Part shown: piece by piece, positions 16,778 to 26,148 of the stretch
How the letters are laid out: every line of letters begins with the position of its first letter
How positions within the stretch are numbered: position 1 is the stretch's first letter
DNA from: Oscillospiraceae bacterium
GTDB taxonomy: Bacteria; Bacillota; Clostridia; Oscillospirales; Oscillospiraceae
Length of the DNA: 64,000 nucleotides
Assembly (NCBI GenBank): GCA_017516065.1
Contig: JAFWDQ010000016.1
Span: 30,115 to 94,114, forward strand
Direction: 5' to 3'
Translations under genes and position numbers: made by a program
Notes under the pieces: generated by a model
The model's database searches: none
Told to the model about the DNA's origin: nothing
Seen by the model: only the letters and a program-made list of their open reading frames with translations

Positions 16778-17827
16778 GTGAACATCGTTGTACTGGCCGG
16801 AGGAATCAGCCCGGAGCGAAACGTCTCCCTCTCGTCGGGGACTCTGATCTGCCGCGCTCTGCGGGAACTGGGGCATCGCAGCGTGATGCTGGACCCGTTT
16901 TTCGGAACTTCGGAGCCCGTTTCGGAGGCCCTGTTTGACCGGGAGAGCCTCTGCGACACTACAGATCGGGTAGACGAGACCGCCCCGGACCTGGACGCGG
17001 TCCGCGCTTCACGGCCCGGCGACGGCAGGAGCGACTTCGGTCCCGGCGTGCTGGAGCTCTGCGCTCTGGCGGACATCGTGTTTCTGGGCCTCCACGGTCA
17101 GTGCGGAGAGGACGGCCGGATGCAGGCCGCCTTTGACCTGCTGGGCATCCGCTATACCGGCTCCGGCTATCTGGGCAGCGCCGTGGCCATGGACAAGGAC
17201 CTGACCAAGCGCGTGGTCCTCTCCGCCGGCATCCGGACCCCGGCATGGCGCTTCGTCACCGTTACGGAGGAGACGATCCCCGGGCTGACGGAGACGACGG
17301 AGCTGCCCTGCGTGGTCAAGCCCAGCGACAGCGGCTCCAGCATCGGCGTATCCATCGCCCGGACCCGGGAGGAGCTGACGGACGCACTCCGGGAGGCGCT
17401 TCGCCACGGGAGCCACGCGCTTCTGGAGCAGTACGTGTCCGGCCGGGAGGTGCAGGTGGCGGTGCTGGAGGACCGGGCCCTGCCGTCCATCGAGATCATC
17501 CCCAAGACGGGGTTTTACGACTATAAAAACAAGTATCAGCCCGGCGCGGCGGAGGAGATCTGCCCGGCGGATGTGCCGGAGGAGATCGAGATGCAGCTGC
17601 GGGAAGCGGCGCTGACGGTTCATCGCCTGCTGGGGCTGGCGGTCTACTCCCGGACGGATTTCATTCTGACAGAGACCGGTGAGTTCTATTTTCTGGAGAT
17701 CAACACGCTGCCGGGCATGACGCCCACCAGCCTGGTGCCCCAGGAAGCGGCGGCGGTAGGCATCTCCTACACGGAGCTGTGCCAGAGGATCATCGATGCG
17801 TCGCTGCAGTGCCGGCGGCGGAACTGA
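16778..17827 (+). CDS. ddl: D-alanine--D-alanine ligase
   Basis: 349 residues from a GTG start behind GGTGGAGG; an upstream in-frame ATG at 16733 has no ribosome site. ATP-grasp enzyme joining two D-Ala. Visible motifs: LAGGISPERNVSL at the N-terminus, GLHGQCGEDGRMQ, VVKPSDSGSSIGVS, and EINTLPGMTPTSLVP near the end. FYDYKNKY keeps the Tyr typical of D-Ala-D-Ala ligases rather than the His of VanA-type D-Lac ligases, so a vancomycin-sensitive type is expected. murF starts 13 bases downstream and adds the dipeptide to the peptidoglycan precursor. Confidence 0.95.
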   Translation: MNIVVLAGGISPERNVSLSSGTLICRALRELGHRSVMLDPFFGTSEPVSEALFDRESLCDTTDRVDETAPDLDAVRASRPGDGRSDFGPGVLELCALADIVFLGLHGQCGEDGRMQAAFDLLGIRYTGSGYLGSAVAMDKDLTKRVVLSAGIRTPAWRFVTVTEETIPGLTETTELPCVVKPSDSGSSIGVSIARTREELTDALREALRHGSHALLEQYVSGREVQVAVLEDRALPSIEIIPKTGFYDYKNKYQPGAAEEICPADVPEEIEMQLREAALTVHRLLGLAVYSRTDFILTETGEFYFLEINTLPGMTPTSLVPQEAAAVGISYTELCQRIIDASLQCRRRN

Positions 17828-17840
17828 GGGGGACACGGCA

Positions 17841-19226
17841 ATGAAACCGATCACCATACGCGACGTCCTGACAGCCACCGGCGGGCGGCTGCTGGAGGGC
17901 TGTCCCGACCTGGACCGGGAGATCACAGGCGTATCCACCGACAGCCGGACCGTCCGGCCCGGGGACCTGTTCATCCCGCTCTCCGGCGCGCGGTTCGACG
18001 GCCATGCCTTTATTGCCGACGCCCTGGAGAAGGGCGCGGCGGCCTGCCTGACCGTCAGGAGCCGGGAGCGGTACAGCGGGGAAAAATCCTACGTCATGGT
18101 CAAGAACGCCCAGACCGCCCTCCGGGATCTGGCGGCCTGGCACCGGCGTCGGTTCCCCATCCCCTGTATCGCCGTTACCGGCAGCGTGGGCAAGACCACC
18201 TGCAAGGACATGGTGGCCGCGACCCTGGGCACCCGTTACCGGGTGCTGAAGACAGAGGGGAATTTCAACAATGAGATCGGCCTGCCCCTGACCCTGCTGC
18301 GCCTGGACGACGACCACGAGATGATCGTGCTGGAGATGGGCATGAGCGACTTCGGCGAGATCGCCTATCTGGCCGCTATTGCGGAGCCGGACGCGGCCAT
18401 CGTGACCAATATCGGCGACGCCCACATCGAGAGCCTGGGCAGCCGGGAGAATATCCTCAAGGCCAAGAGCGAGATCTTCAACTACCTTCGGCCCGACGGC
18501 ACGGTGCTCCTCAACGGGGACGATCCGCTGCTCAGACCGCTGAAAGATACGCTGCCCTTTACCGTGCTCACCTGCGGCACGGACCCGGAGTCGGACTACT
18601 ATGCCACGGACCTGGAAAGCGACGGCGTCCAGACCCTCCGCTGTACCGTCCATATGCCGGACGCGCTTCTGAACGTGCAGGTGGGAGCCCTGGGCAGCCA
18701 TATGGTCTATCCCATCCTCTTTGCCGCCGCCGTGGGCAGGAAATTCGGCCTGAGCCGGTCGGAACTGGCCAAGGGCATTGCGGATTTTTCACCCACGAAG
18801 ATGCGCATGAACATCCTGCACCGGCAGAAAAAGATCACCATTCTGGACGACGGCTACAACGCCAATCCCCAGTCCATGCGGGCGGCGCTGGAGGTGCTGG
18901 CCGGAGCCCGGGGGAAGAAGAAGATTGCTGTGCTGGGCGACATGCTGGAGCTGGGCGCGCTGGCGCCGGCCCTCCACGAGGGCGTGGGCCGGTATGTGGC
19001 CACGGCGGACATCGACGTGCTGGTGACCGTGGGCGAGCAGGCACGGCACATCGCCGCAGGCGCCGGAGGCGGCAGGACGGAGATCCACGCCTGCCAGACC
19101 AGGGACGAGGCCAAAAAGCTTCTGGAGCCGATGGTGGAGCCGGAGACGACAGTGCTGGTCAAGGCGTCCCGGGGCATGACGTTTGAGGACATCACATCGT
19201 TTTTGCTGGATATCACGGAAGAATGA
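17841..19226 (+). CDS. murF: UDP-MurNAc-tripeptide--D-alanyl-D-alanine ligase MurF
   Basis: 461 residues. The start MKPITIRDVL follows GAGGGGG, 13 bases after ddl. N-terminal UDP-binding part with VSTDSRTVRPGDLFIPLSG, central ATPase with the P-loop GSVGKTTCKDMVA and the N-x-E motif FNNEIGLPL, and C-terminal domain with LDDGYNANPQSMRAAL, a MurF signature. It completes the cytoplasmic pentapeptide precursor using the product of ddl. A terminator follows at once. Confidence 0.95.
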   Translation: MKPITIRDVLTATGGRLLEGCPDLDREITGVSTDSRTVRPGDLFIPLSGARFDGHAFIADALEKGAAACLTVRSRERYSGEKSYVMVKNAQTALRDLAAWHRRRFPIPCIAVTGSVGKTTCKDMVAATLGTRYRVLKTEGNFNNEIGLPLTLLRLDDDHEMIVLEMGMSDFGEIAYLAAIAEPDAAIVTNIGDAHIESLGSRENILKAKSEIFNYLRPDGTVLLNGDDPLLRPLKDTLPFTVLTCGTDPESDYYATDLESDGVQTLRCTVHMPDALLNVQVGALGSHMVYPILFAAAVGRKFGLSRSELAKGIADFSPTKMRMNILHRQKKITILDDGYNANPQSMRAALEVLAGARGKKKIAVLGDMLELGALAPALHEGVGRYVATADIDVLVTVGEQARHIAAGAGGGRTEIHACQTRDEAKKLLEPMVEPETTVLVKASRGMTFEDITSFLLDITEE

Positions 19227-19231
19227 AACAC

Positions 19232-19275
19232 GCCCCGATGTCCGCAGCACACGGACATCGGGGCTGATTTTTTTG
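19232..19275 (+). terminator. Terminator of ddl-murF
   Basis: A 13-bp perfect stem (19232-19244 with 19252-19264), seven-base loop, then a run of seven T. Confidence 0.92.
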
Positions 19276-19301
19276 TGGGAGAAACAGGGAGGCACGCCGG
19301 A

Positions 19302-21218
19302 ATGATCGACATCATGGCAGCGCATCTGCGCAAATCCTTTGAGACGGACCGTCTGCTTCTGAAGGACGTCAGCTTTCAGATCGAAAGCGGCGAGCGGGTG
19401 GGACTGCTGGGGCCCAACGGCGCCGGGAAGACCACCCTCCTGCGCATCCTCACCGGCGAGGTGCGGCCGGACGAGGGCTCCGTCACCATCGCGGCGGGCC
19501 GGCGCGTGGGCGTGGTGTCCCAGATCCCCGTTTTTCCCGCGGACTGCACGGTATACGACGTGCTGCGGTCCGCCTTTGAACCCGTGCTGGCGGCGGGCCG
19601 TGAGCTGGACGAGCTCCGGGAGACGATGGAGGAGGACCCCTCCCGCGCCGTCCTGCAGCGGTACGACCGGCTGCAGGCGATCTTCGAGGCCGGCGGCGGC
19701 TATGAGTGGGAAGTCCGTCTGCACAAGGTAGCCAACGGTCTGGGCATCGGCCCGGCGATGCTGGAGAGCCTCTTCTCCGACCTCTCCGGCGGCGAGCAGA
19801 CCCGGGTGAACCTGGGACGCATGATCCTGGAGGACACGGATATCCTGTTCCTGGACGAGCCCACGAACCATCTGGACCTGGACGCCATCACCTGGCTGGA
19901 GAGCTATCTCGCCGGCTTCAAGGGCACGGTGCTCACCGTGTCCCACGACCGCTATTTCCTGGACAGGGCCATCACCCGGGCCATCGAGCTGGACAACGGA
20001 GAGGTATCCTTCTACAGCGGGAACTACAGCTTCTATGTCCGGGAGAAAGAGGCCCGCTATCAGGAGCAGCTGAAGCGGTATGAGAAGGAGCAGGCCAAGA
20101 TCGCCCAGCTCACGGCGGCGGCGGATAAGATGCACCTGTGGGCCTTCATGGGAAACGACGCCCTGCACAAGCGGGCCTTCTCCATGGAAAAGCGCATCGA
20201 GCGGATCCGGCAGACGGACCGGCCGAAAAAAGAAAAGCGGATGACCGGCCGCTTTGAGGAGGAGGCGTTCTGCGGCGACCGGGTGCTGGAGATCCAGGGC
20301 CTGGAAAAGAGCTACGGCGAGCGGATCCTCTTCCGGGATCTGGAACTGCAGGTGGAGGCCGGGGAGCGCATCGCCATCTTGGGCCCCAACGGCGCCGGAA
20401 AGACCACGCTGCTGCGGCTGCTGCTGGACCGGGAGCCGGCGGACCGGGGCTGGGTCCGCATGGGCCCCTCGGTGAAGGCGGGCTATCTGGAGCAGCACAT
20501 CGTCTTCGACGAGCCGGACCGGACGCTGGTGGACACCCTGCTGTACGCCGGGAACTGTTCCACCCAGGAGGCCCGGGACAGGCTGGCGGCGTTCCACTTC
20601 CGGGGGGAGGACGTGTTCAAGACGGTGCGGCAGCTCTCCGGCGGCGAGCGGGCCCGCCTGCGGCTGTGCATGCTCATGGACGCGAAGCTGAACCTGCTGG
20701 TGCTGGACGAGCCCACGAACCATCTGGACCTGCCCTCCCGGGAGTGGATGGAGGATGCGGTGGAGGCCTTCGACGGCACGCTGCTGTTCGTGTCCCATGA
20801 CCGGTATTTCATTGAGCGCTTTGCCACCCGGATCTGGGAACTCCGGGACGGACAGCTTCGGGACTGGCGCTGCGGCTACGCCCGCTATCAGGAGCAGCGG
20901 GAGCGGGAGCGCCAGCAGCCTGCGGCGGTCCCGTCTGCGCCGAAGGCGCCGAAGAAGGAGAAGCCGGAGACCCAGCGCAAGCGGGACCAGAAGGCGGAGC
21001 GGAAGCTGGCCGTGCTGGAGCGGGACATCGGGAAGAAGGAGGAGGAGCTTCAGGCTCTGGAAACGGAGATGGAGGCCGCCGCCTGCGACTATGTGCGCCT
21101 GAACGAGTTGCTGGCGGAGCAGGCGGAAAAGCAGGCGGAGCTGGAGGCTCTGTACGAGGCGTGGGAGGCCGACGCGGAGCGTCTGGCCGCCCCGGAGAGC
21201 GGCTCCTCCGGCGCGTGA
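19302..21218 (+). CDS. ABC-F family ATPase
   Basis: 638 residues from the ATG at 19302, with GGGAGG upstream. Two ABC domains with no membrane segment. The first has Walker A GPNGAGKTT, signature LSGGEQ and Walker B LFLDEPTNHLD; the second has GPNGAGKTT, LSGGERAR and LVLDEPTNHLD. The inter-domain linker (P-site tRNA interaction motif region) is charged, and the C-terminal 100 residues form a Lys/Glu coiled coil as in Uup-type proteins. ABC-F proteins act on ribosomes, in translation quality control or drug resistance. Nothing here points to resistance, so a housekeeping role is more likely. Confidence 0.92.
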   Translation: MIDIMAAHLRKSFETDRLLLKDVSFQIESGERVGLLGPNGAGKTTLLRILTGEVRPDEGSVTIAAGRRVGVVSQIPVFPADCTVYDVLRSAFEPVLAAGRELDELRETMEEDPSRAVLQRYDRLQAIFEAGGGYEWEVRLHKVANGLGIGPAMLESLFSDLSGGEQTRVNLGRMILEDTDILFLDEPTNHLDLDAITWLESYLAGFKGTVLTVSHDRYFLDRAITRAIELDNGEVSFYSGNYSFYVREKEARYQEQLKRYEKEQAKIAQLTAAADKMHLWAFMGNDALHKRAFSMEKRIERIRQTDRPKKEKRMTGRFEEEAFCGDRVLEIQGLEKSYGERILFRDLELQVEAGERIAILGPNGAGKTTLLRLLLDREPADRGWVRMGPSVKAGYLEQHIVFDEPDRTLVDTLLYAGNCSTQEARDRLAAFHFRGEDVFKTVRQLSGGERARLRLCMLMDAKLNLLVLDEPTNHLDLPSREWMEDAVEAFDGTLLFVSHDRYFIERFATRIWELRDGQLRDWRCGYARYQEQRERERQQPAAVPSAPKAPKKEKPETQRKRDQKAERKLAVLERDIGKKEEELQALETEMEAAACDYVRLNELLAEQAEKQAELEALYEAWEADAERLAAPESGSSGA

Positions 21219-21328
21219 TGTGCCCTGCGGGGAATAAAAAAACAAAAGCAGAGGATCGAAAAGAGAAGAAAAATCATAGATTTTCCGGAAAAATTGCCGT
21301 TTCTGCGTAATATCCGTAAAGATAAATA

Positions 21329-21395
21329 TTGCATTTTTGTTCACGATGCGCTAAAATAAGTGCGGTTTAAATCATACCCGAGAGACCGATATAAT
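21329..21395 (+). promoter_or_regulatory. Promoter region of the amino-acid ABC importer
   Basis: Two candidates: TTGCAT (21329-21334)-17-TAAAAT (21352-21357), and a TATAAT at 21390-21395 with a poor -35. The 110 bases before them (21219-21328) are A-rich and hold no recognised element. Confidence 0.55.
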
Positions 21396-21434
21396 GAAAA
21401 CACATGAAAAACACATGAAAAGGAGAAACAAACC

Positions 21435-22298
21435 ATGAAGAAAATTGCAAAACTTCTCTCCCTGGCACTGGCCCTGTGCCTGTGTCTGGCTCTGTTTGCC
21501 GGCTGCGGCTCCGCTCCTGCCGGCGAGGGCGACGCTGCGCCTCCCGATGACGCCGCTGTGACCGACACCGCCGCTGACGCCGAGGGCGAGGGCGACGCCG
21601 CTCCCACCGAGCCGGGCGGCACCCTGATCATGGCTACCAACGCGGAATTCCCTCCCTATGAGTTCTATGAGAACGGCGAGGTCGTGGGCATCGACGCTGA
21701 GATCGCCGCCGCCATCGCCGAGAAGCTGGGCATGACGCTGGAGATCTCCGATATGGACTTCTCCGCCATCATCGCGGCCGTCCAGTCCGGCAAGGCCGAT
21801 ATGGGCATGGCCGGCATGACCGTGACGGAGGACCGTCTGCAGAGCGTTGACTTCTCCACCTCCTATGCCACCGGCATCCAGTCCATCATCGTGCCCGAGG
21901 GCAGCCCCATCACCAGCGTTGACGACCTGTTCGCTGAGGGCGCCAACTACACCGTCGGCGTGCAGCAGGATACCACCGGCGACATCTACGCCACCGGTGA
22001 CATCGCCGACGCCGGCCTGGGCACCGTGGAGCGCTACAACAAGGGCGCCGACGCCGTGCAGGCTCTGAAGACCGGCAAGGTCGACTGCGTCATCATCGAC
22101 AACCAGCCCGCCAAGGCCTATGTGGCCGCCAACGAGGGCCTGACGATCCTTGATACCGCCTATGCGGAAGAGGATTACGCCATCTGCTTTGCCAAGGAGA
22201 ACACCGAGCTGTCCGCCGCCGTGGACGCCGCTCTGCAGGAGCTCATCGCCGACGGCACCGTTCAGTCCATCCTCGACAAGTACATCGTTGCAGACTGA
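21435..22298 (+). CDS. Amino-acid ABC transporter substrate-binding lipoprotein
   Basis: 287 residues. Lipoprotein signal ending FAGC, a Pro/Ala/Asp/Glu-rich linker to about residue 58, then an SBP_bac_3 domain beginning LIMATNAEFPPYEFYENGEVVGIDAEIAAAIAEKLG. FSAIIAAVQSGKADMGMAGMTVTEDR and the later hinge are typical of polar amino acid binders of the Gln/Cys/Arg group. AAAGGAG precedes the ATG. It supplies ligand to the permease and ATPase that follow. Exact amino acid not determinable by eye. Confidence 0.93.
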   Translation: MKKIAKLLSLALALCLCLALFAGCGSAPAGEGDAAPPDDAAVTDTAADAEGEGDAAPTEPGGTLIMATNAEFPPYEFYENGEVVGIDAEIAAAIAEKLGMTLEISDMDFSAIIAAVQSGKADMGMAGMTVTEDRLQSVDFSTSYATGIQSIIVPEGSPITSVDDLFAEGANYTVGVQQDTTGDIYATGDIADAGLGTVERYNKGADAVQALKTGKVDCVIIDNQPAKAYVAANEGLTILDTAYAEEDYAICFAKENTELSAAVDAALQELIADGTVQSILDKYIVAD

Positions 22299-22392
22299 GC
22301 GCACCCGCATATAGAGTAAAGAGAAACACATCTGACAGGGGCGGCCTGTTGCCGCCCCTGTTTTGACTTGCAACGGATAAGGAGGCGACGGC

Positions 22393-23133
22393 GTGGTTCT
22401 TCTGGCGACGTGGCTTGCGAATATTCAGTCCCAGTTCATCCTCTGCTTCATCCAGGATGACCGATGGAAGCGGTACATATTAAAAGGTCTGGGCAACACC
22501 ATCAAGATGGCGGTCTTCGCCGTCATCATCGGCATCATCATCGGCATCATCGTGGCCATCGTCCGCTCCACCCACGACAAGACGGCGGATACGGCCCACA
22601 AGGGCTTCGGGCGGGCGATCCTCAACATCGTCAACGGCATCTGCCACGTCTATCTGACGATCGTCCGCGGTACGCCCGTCATCGTGCAGATCATGATCTA
22701 CTACTACCTCATCTTTGCCTCGTCCAACAACGGCGTGCTGGTGGGCATCATCGCCTTCGGCATCAACTCCGGCGCGTACGTGGCGGAGATCTTCCGGGCG
22801 GGCATCATGTCCATCGATCAGGGACAGTTTGAGGCGGGCCGATCACTGGGCTTCAACTATGTTCAGACCATGCGCCACATCATCGTTCCCCAGGCCTTCA
22901 AGAACGTGCTTCCCGCTCTGGGCAACGAGTTCATCGTCCTGCTCAAGGAGACCTCCGTGGCCGGCTACGTGGCGGTCATGGATCTGACCAAGGGCGCATA
23001 TATCATCGTCGGGCGGACCTATACGGCCTTCATGCCGCTGATCGGCGCGGCGCTGATCTATCTGGTCATCGTCATGTTCCTGGAATGGCTGTTCCACAAG
23101 CTGGAGAGGAGGCTGCGCAATGACGAACGGTGA
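22393..23133 (+). CDS. Amino-acid ABC transporter permease
   Basis: 246 residues from a GTG with GGAGG seven bases upstream. HisM/GlnP-type permease with several membrane helices and the cytoplasmic EAA loop [26 protein letters not shown] that docks the ATPase. The insertion [16 protein letters not shown] between the first helices is short. It overlaps the ATPase gene by 14 bases, so translation is coupled. Confidence 0.93.
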   Translation: MVLLATWLANIQSQFILCFIQDDRWKRYILKGLGNTIKMAVFAVIIGIIIGIIVAIVRSTHDKTADTAHKGFGRAILNIVNGICHVYLTIVRGTPVIVQIMIYYYLIFASSNNGVLVGIIAFGINSGAYVAEIFRAGIMSIDQGQFEAGRSLGFNYVQTMRHIIVPQAFKNVLPALGNEFIVLLKETSVAGYVAVMDLTKGAYIIVGRTYTAFMPLIGAALIYLVIVMFLEWLFHKLERRLRNDER

Positions 23134-23866
23134 AGTCCTCATCCGCGTGGAAGGGCTGGAAAAGCACTTCAAGGGCGGCGCCATCAAGGCCCTCAACGGC
23201 GTAGACGCCGAGGTCCATAAGGGCGAGGTGGTGGTGGTCATCGGGCCCTCCGGTTCCGGCAAGTCCACCTTCCTGCGCTGCCTGAACCTGCTGGAGGTCC
23301 CCACCGGCGGCCACATCTTCTTCGAGGGGACGGATATCACGAACCCGAAGATCAACATCAACATCCACCGGCAGAAGATGGGCATGGTGTTCCAGCACTT
23401 CAACCTGTTTCCCCACATGACGGTGCTGGGCAATATGACCATCGCGCCGATCAAGCTGCTCAAGCAGTCCAAGGCGGACGCGGAGGCCAAGGCAATGAAG
23501 CTGCTGGAGCGCGTCAATCTGGCGGACCGCGCCCAGGCGTATCCCAACCAGCTCTCCGGCGGTCAGAAGCAGCGCATCGCCATCGTCCGGGCCCTGTGCA
23601 TGGAGCCGGACGTGATGCTCTTCGACGAGCCCACCTCGGCCCTGGACCCGGAGATGGTAGGCGAGGTCCTGGAGGTCATGAAACAGCTGGCCGCCACCGG
23701 CATGACCATGGTGGTGGTCACCCACGAGATGGGCTTTGCCCGTGAAGTCGGCGACCGCGTGCTGTTTATGGACGGCGGCCTGCTGGTGGAACAGGGCGGC
23801 CCGGAGGAGATCTTCGGCAGTCCCAAGAGCGAGCGCCTCCAGGCGTTCCTGTCCAAGATGCTGTAA
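23120..23866 (+). CDS. Amino-acid ABC transporter ATP-binding protein
   Basis: 248 residues, GlnQ/HisP class. Walker [11 protein letters not shown]-loop in [14 protein letters not shown], signature LSGGQKQR, Walker [15 protein letters not shown], and switch His in [13 protein letters not shown]. Ends with the common tail ...[19 protein letters not shown]. Third gene of a complete importer, closed by a terminator. Confidence 0.95.
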   Translation: MTNGEVLIRVEGLEKHFKGGAIKALNGVDAEVHKGEVVVVIGPSGSGKSTFLRCLNLLEVPTGGHIFFEGTDITNPKININIHRQKMGMVFQHFNLFPHMTVLGNMTIAPIKLLKQSKADAEAKAMKLLERVNLADRAQAYPNQLSGGQKQRIAIVRALCMEPDVMLFDEPTSALDPEMVGEVLEVMKQLAATGMTMVVVTHEMGFAREVGDRVLFMDGGLLVEQGGPEEIFGSPKSERLQAFLSKML

Positions 23867-23883
23867 ACGAAAAAGAAAACAAG

Positions 23884-23917
23884 AAGGACGCGCTGCTATG
23901 TGCAGCGCGTCCTTTTC
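23884..23917 (+). terminator. Terminator of the amino-acid importer operon
   Basis: A 13-bp perfect stem (23884-23896 with 23902-23914), five-base loop, then TTTT. Confidence 0.85.
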
Positions 23918-23920
23918 GAT

Positions 23921-23949
23921 TGAAAACCCGCGAAGCGGCTTCGATTTGA
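23921..23949. repeat. Partial copy of the dispersed intergenic repeat
   Basis: Contains GGCTTCGATTTGA, its last ten bases TTCGATTTGA (23940-23949) matching the arm found before der (50830-50839) and resembling 2785-2798. The 16-bp palindrome is missing here. Confidence 0.4.
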
Positions 23950-23955
23950 CTTTTT

Positions 23956-26148
23956 TTACATGATCTTCGTGCTCTCCAGCTGCCGGATGAACATCTCGTT
24001 GAGCCGGATCACCGGTTTACGGAGGACAAGACCCAGCAGCAGGGCGAGGACCAGATAGATCAGGAGCTTGCTGATCTGGTTTATGTAGGTGTCCCCGTAG
24101 AAACCGGCGATGCACTCCCGCATGGCGTTCATGGCATAGGGGAACGGCAGCAGCGGATAGGCTTTCTGGAAGGGCTCGGGCAGCATCTGGATCGGGAAGG
24201 TGCCGCCGGAGCCGGCCACCTGGATCACCAGCAGCACCACGCAGATGGCCTTTCCGATATCGCCGAAGGAGACGGCCAGCGCGTAGATGACGCTGCAGAA
24301 AATGACGCTGATGATCCAGCACGTGACAAGGAAGAGCATGGGATGCGCGCATTGGATGCCTAAATAGAACAGATCGCCCAGACAGATGAGGGTGCTCTGC
24401 GCCAGTCCGATGATGAGGAACAGTATCCAGCGGCCCAGGTAGCACTGCCAGTGCCGCAGACGGTTCATCTCCTCCCTGCGCTCCTCCGATACCTCCGTTT
24501 TCAGGACGGCCACCAGTACGACGCAGCCCACCCAGATCGCCAGAGTGGTGTAGAAGGGCGTCATGGCCGTTCCGTAGTTATCGATCGGATAGAACCGGAT
24601 CGTGTTCAGGGAGACCGGCGAGGCCAAAAAGCTGCTGAGCTCTTCCGCCGGGGTGTCCAGGATCTCGGCCAGCAGGGACGCGTCGTCGCCCTGGGTCGCC
24701 GAATCCAGCCGGGCGATGATCGTCCGTAGCTCCCTGTCGGCGTCCTCCAGCAGGCGGGCCGATTCATTGAGCTGCCGGCTCAGCTCGGTCAGCGAGTCGG
24801 CGCCGGCACCACCGGCGGCAGCGGCAGCGTCGGCGGCGTCATTCAGCTGGTAGAGCAGACTGCCGGTCGTCCCGTTGAGCCGATGGAGCGATGAAAGCAG
24901 CGTGTCCAGCTTGGGCCGCAGGTCCGTCTCATAGTCCTGCCGCAGCTGCTCAAGCGCGTCCGCGCTCTGCTGGGCCAGCTCCTGCAGCTCCTCCTGATAG
25001 AAATCGGCACTGGCGCCCGCGCCGTTCAGGGCCTCGCAGGTGGTCAGCAGGGCCGAATCCAGATTGTCCATCATCTCCAGGGTGCTGTCCAGCCGCCAGA
25101 TCAGAACGTTCAGCGCCCGGTGATCGGACGGACCGATGTCCGGCAGGAGACTCTCCAGCAGCACCAGAGAATCCCGGACGTCTGACAGCCGGTTCCAGAG
25201 GATCTCCACCTCGCCGGCCGCGGCATACAGGCCGTCGGTGGCGCCCTCCGTCTGGCCGGAGATGGCGTCGAGGCTGCCGTCGATCTCGTCGGCGATGACC
25301 TGACAGCAGGCCGCCGTTTCCGCAAGCATGGCGTCGATGGCGGCTACAGTGGTATCCGTGGACGCGGCAAGGGAGTCCAGCCCGTTGTCCGCGTTTTGGA
25401 GCATGGTCTGCACGCTCTCCGTCGCTTCGCCGGTGCCGGCCAGATAGTCGCTGCTGACGGCCAGCATCTGACCCAGGGCGTCCACCACATCGGCCCAGGC
25501 CCGCAGGGTGACGGCGGCGGTGGAGAGCTCCCGGTGCGTCTGCTTCAGCTGATCCGTCAGCTGGCTCACCGCATTCTCCATGCCGGTTTCGTCCAGGGTG
25601 GTACTGAGCCCTTGCAGCAGGCTCAGCGCGACCTCCGTCACCGTCTGGGTGAAGGCCTGGTCGATCTCCTGTTGGAGGGCGGAGGCACCCTTGTCCGTGA
25701 TCTTGGGCGCGATGGCGTTTTCCTTTTCGTTGAGGTAGTATAGGATCTCCGAGTGCTGCGCATCGCCGACGAACAGGCTCATCATATCCCGGCTGAAGGA
25801 GGCCGGCAGCACGATGGCGGCATAGTAGGAGCCGTCCTCCACGCCTCGGATGGCGTCCGCCTCGTCGGTGAAGACCCAGTCCAGCTTGTCGTTCTCCCGC
25901 AGCTTGGACAGAACGATATCCCCGATGTTCAGCGTCATGGGGAAGAGACTGCCGGTGTAGCCTTCGTCCACGCTGGCCACGGCTACCTTCAGACCGCCGG
26001 TGTTGCTGTAGGGATCCCAGCAGGCCGCGATGTTGAACCAGGCATACAGCGGCGGGACCACGATCAGGCCCAGGATGACGACCCAGGCGACGAGATTGTT
26101 CCGGAGCTTTGCCAGATCGCCCCGGAAAACGGCGAGGATGTTTTTCAT
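23956..26148 (-). CDS. YhgE/Pip-family membrane protein (second of tandem pair)
   Basis: 730 residues. N-terminal membrane anchor LVAWVVILGLIVVPPLYAWFNI followed by the family's extracytoplasmic start WDPYSNTGGLKVAVASVDEG. A long Ala/Leu/Asp-rich helical ectodomain spans about residues 150-500, and the C-terminus has five or six membrane helices of the ABC-2 permease type. Relatives include the lactococcal phage infection protein Pip and B. subtilis YhgE, envelope proteins of uncertain function. It overlaps the upstream paralogue by four bases. Confidence 0.9.
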   Translation of the reverse strand: MKNILAVFRGDLAKLRNNLVAWVVILGLIVVPPLYAWFNIAACWDPYSNTGGLKVAVASVDEGYTGSLFPMTLNIGDIVLSKLRENDKLDWVFTDEADAIRGVEDGSYYAAIVLPASFSRDMMSLFVGDAQHSEILYYLNEKENAIAPKITDKGASALQQEIDQAFTQTVTEVALSLLQGLSTTLDETGMENAVSQLTDQLKQTHRELSTAAVTLRAWADVVDALGQMLAVSSDYLAGTGEATESVQTMLQNADNGLDSLAASTDTTVAAIDAMLAETAACCQVIADEIDGSLDAISGQTEGATDGLYAAAGEVEILWNRLSDVRDSLVLLESLLPDIGPSDHRALNVLIWRLDSTLEMMDNLDSALLTTCEALNGAGASADFYQEELQELAQQSADALEQLRQDYETDLRPKLDTLLSSLHRLNGTTGSLLYQLNDAADAAAAAGGAGADSLTELSRQLNESARLLEDADRELRTIIARLDSATQGDDASLLAEILDTPAEELSSFLASPVSLNTIRFYPIDNYGTAMTPFYTTLAIWVGCVVLVAVLKTEVSEERREEMNRLRHWQCYLGRWILFLIIGLAQSTLICLGDLFYLGIQCAHPMLFLVTCWIISVIFCSVIYALAVSFGDIGKAICVVLLVIQVAGSGGTFPIQMLPEPFQKAYPLLPFPYAMNAMRECIAGFYGDTYINQISKLLIYLVLALLLGLVLRKPVIRLNEMFIRQLESTKIM

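Noticed and set aside
16778..17827. D-Ala-D-Lac (vancomycin resistance) ligase
   Set aside because: The Tyr in FYDYKNKY is kept, and no vanH/vanX genes are nearby.
19302..21218. ABC-F protein as an antibiotic-resistance determinant
   Set aside because: Uup-like C-terminal coiled coil, housekeeping context and no leader-peptide attenuator; nothing specific for resistance.
18789..21344. A very long open frame antisense to the ABC-F gene (about 850 codons), and similar long antisense frames opposite dnaG, rpoD, feoB, pheT and the SLH gene
   Set aside because: GC-rich genes commonly leave the opposite frame open. These frames lack ribosome sites, have Gly/Arg/Gln/His-biased composition, and lie against clear genes.
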